DNA of 64,000 nt, from assembly GCA_051209155.1 (NCBI GenBank), contig JBPJGB010000001.1; one strand, given 5' to 3'. How positions within the stretch are numbered: the first letter of the stretch is position 1; each line of letters begins with the position of its first letter. The notes under the pieces are model-generated. The model worked only from the letters and a program-made list of their open reading frames with translations. It had not been told where the DNA came from and did not search any database. The DNA comes from Actomonas sp051209155 (GTDB lineage Bacteria; Verrucomicrobiota; Verrucomicrobiia; Opitutales; Opitutaceae). Positions 61,800 through 64,000 of the stretch are shown here, piece by piece. A program made the position numbers and the translations under genes.

Positions 61800-63293
61800 A
61801 TGCCCACGACGATCGCCGTCATCTATTTTCTCACGCTCATTGGTCTGGCCTGTTACGGCTGGCACCGGTTGAAGATGCTGGTGCTCTACTGGCGGGCGGC
61901 CTCGCGTCCGGAACCGACGGTGCCGCCACTCACGCGGTGGCCGAAAGTCTGCGTCCAGCTGCCGATCTTCAATGAGCCGCTGGTGGTCGAAGCGTTGCTG
62001 GAGAAGGTCACGGTCTTGCGCTGGCCGGATGAAGCGTGGGAGATCCAGATTCTTGACGACTCCACCGACGAGACCTCGGCAATCATCGATCGCTGGTTGG
62101 CGGAGCATCCGGACCTCGCGCGGCGGGTTGCGGTGATTCGGCGAACCGATCGCGCCGGTTACAAGGCGGGGGCGCTGCGGGCGGGCATGGCGCAGACCGA
62201 GGCGGAGTTTTTTGCGATCTTCGACGCCGACTTCCGACCGGAGGCGGACTTCCTGGAGCGGCTCATGCCTCACTTCGCGGTGGGCGACGTGGGGGTGGTG
62301 CAGGCGCGTTGGGAGTTTGCGAATCGCAAACGCACGCTACTCACGCGGTTTCAGGCGGTGTTTCTCGACGCGCACTTTGTGGTCGAGCAAACGGCGCGCG
62401 CGGCGGAGGGCTTGTTTTTTAATTTCAATGGCACGGCGGGCATCTGGCGGCGAGCCGCGCTGGAGGACGCGGGGGGATGGACGAGCGACACAGTGACCGA
62501 AGATCTCGATGCGAGTTATCGCGCGCAGCTGCGCGGCTGGCGGCTGGTCTACCTGCATCGCTACGCGGTGCCATCGGAGCTGCCGGAGAACGTGATCGCG
62601 TTCAAATCCCAGCAACGGCGCTGGACGAAGGGCGGTATTCAGGTTGCGCGCAAGTTGCTCGGCCAAGTGCTGGCGGCGCCCTTGCCGGGTCGAGTCAAAC
62701 GCGAGGCATGGTGGCACCTCACGATCGGAGTCGTGCACCCCTTGCTCGTCACCTTTTCGATCCTGTTCGTGCCCTACCTGTGGTTTGCGGCGGATCAGCT
62801 CGGCACGTGGTGGTATCTGGCCAATCCGGCCATTGTGCTGCTGGCGGGGGGAGCGCCGGTGGCGTTTTATGTGGCCGGGCAGTTCCTGCAACGCCGCGAA
62901 TGGCGGGAAGGCCTGCTGTGGCTGGCGGTGTCGCCGGCGCTGCTGTCGTTCGGACTGGCGTTGAGTGTGACGCTGTGCGCGGCCTTTTTCGAAGGGCTGT
63001 TTTCCAATGGTGGCGAGTTTGTGCGCACCCCGAAGGGCGGGCACTTGGCGAAGCCGGCCGGGTTGTTGAGCCGCCTGCGCAGCCGGACCTTTTTTGCGGC
63101 GATCTCGGTGATCGAGGTCGCGTTTGGCGCGGTGTTGCTGGGCGGCGCGTTTTACTTCGGCGGCCACGGTCACGCGGAACTGGCGACCGCGCTCACGATC
63201 AAAGGCAGCGGATTTATCGCCGTGGCCCTGTTGTCCTCGAGCGACCTCTGGCCAAGTTTCTGGCGCCGGCCGGCGATGGCGGCGGTCGGATAA
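61800..63293 (+). CDS. Family 2 processive glycosyltransferase (cellulose-synthase-like/beta-glucosyltransferase)
   Basis: 497 residues. An N-terminal helix (IAVIYFLTLIGLACYGW) precedes the GT-A domain with VCVQLPIFNEPLVVEALLEK, ILDDSTDETS (first Asp region) and FAIFDADFRPEADFL (the DxD-like metal site). TVTEDLDASYRAQLRGW follows with the catalytic Asp, then the processive QxxRW motif as QQRRW. Four to five membrane helices follow (about 300-480). The order matches cellulose-synthase-like and membrane-bound beta-1,4 or lipid glucosyltransferases. The product is not predictable; a capsule or glycolipid is plausible. A thioredoxin-like gene follows after 19 bases. Confidence 0.92.
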   Translation: MPTTIAVIYFLTLIGLACYGWHRLKMLVLYWRAASRPEPTVPPLTRWPKVCVQLPIFNEPLVVEALLEKVTVLRWPDEAWEIQILDDSTDETSAIIDRWLAEHPDLARRVAVIRRTDRAGYKAGALRAGMAQTEAEFFAIFDADFRPEADFLERLMPHFAVGDVGVVQARWEFANRKRTLLTRFQAVFLDAHFVVEQTARAAEGLFFNFNGTAGIWRRAALEDAGGWTSDTVTEDLDASYRAQLRGWRLVYLHRYAVPSELPENVIAFKSQQRRWTKGGIQVARKLLGQVLAAPLPGRVKREAWWHLTIGVVHPLLVTFSILFVPYLWFAADQLGTWWYLANPAIVLLAGGAPVAFYVAGQFLQRREWREGLLWLAVSPALLSFGLALSVTLCAAFFEGLFSNGGEFVRTPKGGHLAKPAGLLSRLRSRTFFAAISVIEVAFGAVLLGGAFYFGGHGHAELATALTIKGSGFIAVALLSSSDLWPSFWRRPAMAAVG

Positions 63294-63312
63294 GCTCCAA
63301 CCCAGTCACTTT

Positions 63313-63855
63313 ATGATGAAGAAAAAACTCACCCTCTCCCTCTCTTTTGCCCTCGGCCTGGCGACCTTCGCGGCTTGCAGCCGCGAACAGACGGACGTCG
63401 CTGTCGTCGATTCCCCGGCCGCGACCGCCTCGGAGCTGCCAAAACTCGGGGCCGCGCCAGCGTGGGCGTTGGCCAAACTGGACGGCACACCGCTGCAATC
63501 CAGTGAGCTCGCCGGCAAGGTGGTGGTGGTAGATTTTTGGGCCACGTGGTGTCCACCGTGCCGGGAGGAGATCCCGGGTTATGTCGAGATGCAGCAGGCG
63601 CTTGAAGCCGACGGTGTTGTGATCGTGGGGGTCTCGCTGGATCGGGCGGGTCCGTCGGTGGTCAAAGCTTTTGCCGAGAAATACGGCATCAACTACCCGC
63701 TGGTGATGGGAGACAGCGAGGTGGTCGATGCCTTTGGCGGCATCGAGGCGATTCCGACGACCTTTCTCATCGATCGGGAGGGGCAGGTGCGCCATCGCAA
63801 AGTCGGCGCCATGGATCGGTCGGAGTATGAGCCGCTCGTGCGATCGCTGCTCTGA
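63313..63855 (+). CDS. TlpA-like thioredoxin-fold lipoprotein
   Basis: 180 residues from the ATG at 63313 (a second ATG follows directly). A signal peptide with a lipobox-like end (LGLATFAAC) suggests lipid anchoring at Cys22. The mature domain has VVVVDFWATWCPPCREEIPG with the CPPC redox pair, SLDRAGPSVVKAFAEKYGI, and the cis-Pro loop IEAIPTTFLIDREG. TlpA-type proteins reduce periplasmic disulfides, for example in cytochrome c or copper-site assembly. It is probably co-transcribed with the GT2 gene 19 bases upstream and is followed by a terminator. Confidence 0.92.
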   Translation: MMKKKLTLSLSFALGLATFAACSREQTDVAVVDSPAATASELPKLGAAPAWALAKLDGTPLQSSELAGKVVVVDFWATWCPPCREEIPGYVEMQQALEADGVVIVGVSLDRAGPSVVKAFAEKYGINYPLVMGDSEVVDAFGGIEAIPTTFLIDREGQVRHRKVGAMDRSEYEPLVRSLL

Positions 63856-63935
63856 GTTTGCTATTCAGCCGCTCGCTCCCGCGCGCGGCCGCGCTGTTCA
63901 GCAGTCCGGCAATGGCTCTCCTTGGAAAAGGGGAG

Positions 63936-63974
63936 GGCCCGCCGAAAACCCCTTAACGGCGGGCCCATTGTTTT
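63936..63974 (+). terminator. Rho-independent terminator after the TlpA-like gene
   Basis: The perfect 10-bp stem GGGCCCGCCG (63936-63945) pairs with CGGCGGGCCC (63958-63967) and is followed by ATTGTTTT, 80 bases after the stop. Confidence 0.8.
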
Positions 63975-64000
63975 CTCGTTGGTTCTAGGAACCAACATCC

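Overview
The window is GC-rich and tightly packed. It looks like chromosomal DNA from a free-living Verrucomicrobiota bacterium, most likely Opitutaceae/Opitutales. This is an inference from several things together: LytS/LytTR systems with extracytoplasmic TPR sensors, a PEP-CTERM protein with autotransporter-type strand repeats, MBG/YDG-domain secreted proteins, a secreted C-terminal module typical of this phylum, Tat/TonB/two-partner secretion genes of a diderm, and few Shine-Dalgarno sequences. No tRNA, rRNA, insertion sequence, CRISPR array or prophage was recognised, and no gene-free stretch exceeds 300 bases.

Layout. 1-16906 lies almost wholly on the minus strand. It holds a truncated LytS-type kinase, three large exported proteins (a two-module secreted protein, an Ig/YDG/MBG adhesin with an EF-hand tail, and a PEP-CTERM repeat protein), a complete LytS/LytTR pair, a TonB-dependent receptor and an AIM24-family protein. 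17007-17213 encodes the first of three related tiny exported or membrane proteins. 17339-19468 is an S9 prolyl oligopeptidase. It converges on a hybrid kinase plus LuxR-type response regulator (19484-24330). Divergent from that kinase is a two-partner secretion pair: a 2,514-residue TpsA with about 14 MBG repeats, and its TpsB transporter (24412-33730). Two more tiny paralogues follow (33799-34418), then Smr, TatA and an aldose-1-epimerase-like protein.

36472-47676 is core cell biology: an NfeD-NfeD-FloA membrane-domain operon, a RodZ-like protein, FtsK, mannose-6-phosphate isomerase, an AsmA-like protein, GrpE and DnaJ with a strong terminator. 47779-64000 holds a small outer-membrane barrel, PurN, ArgC, a GPP34 protein, a CreB-CreC-CreD envelope-stress cluster, PrmA, a GT-C-like membrane protein, AroE, a SirB1-like protein, a YggS PLP protein, a LysR regulator, a processive GT2 glycosyltransferase and a TlpA-like thioredoxin lipoprotein.

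The most novel item is the three-member small-protein family (A 17007-17213, C 33799-33993, B 34218-34418). All three end in HPLAA after an ALxDYG motif. All three share an upstream element, CTGCAAC-N16-GGGTRAT, with an exactly conserved 16-base spacer, and each is followed by a hairpin terminator. This suggests a small regulon under one sigma factor or regulator. Other points are GTAG-type REP/REPIN elements (two of which supply the stop codon of the preceding gene), a CreC-like kinase with HG instead of HE at the phospho-acceptor site, a Cre-tag-like site and a long palindrome before creD, and an unrecognised helical C-terminal region of about 600 residues on TpsA.
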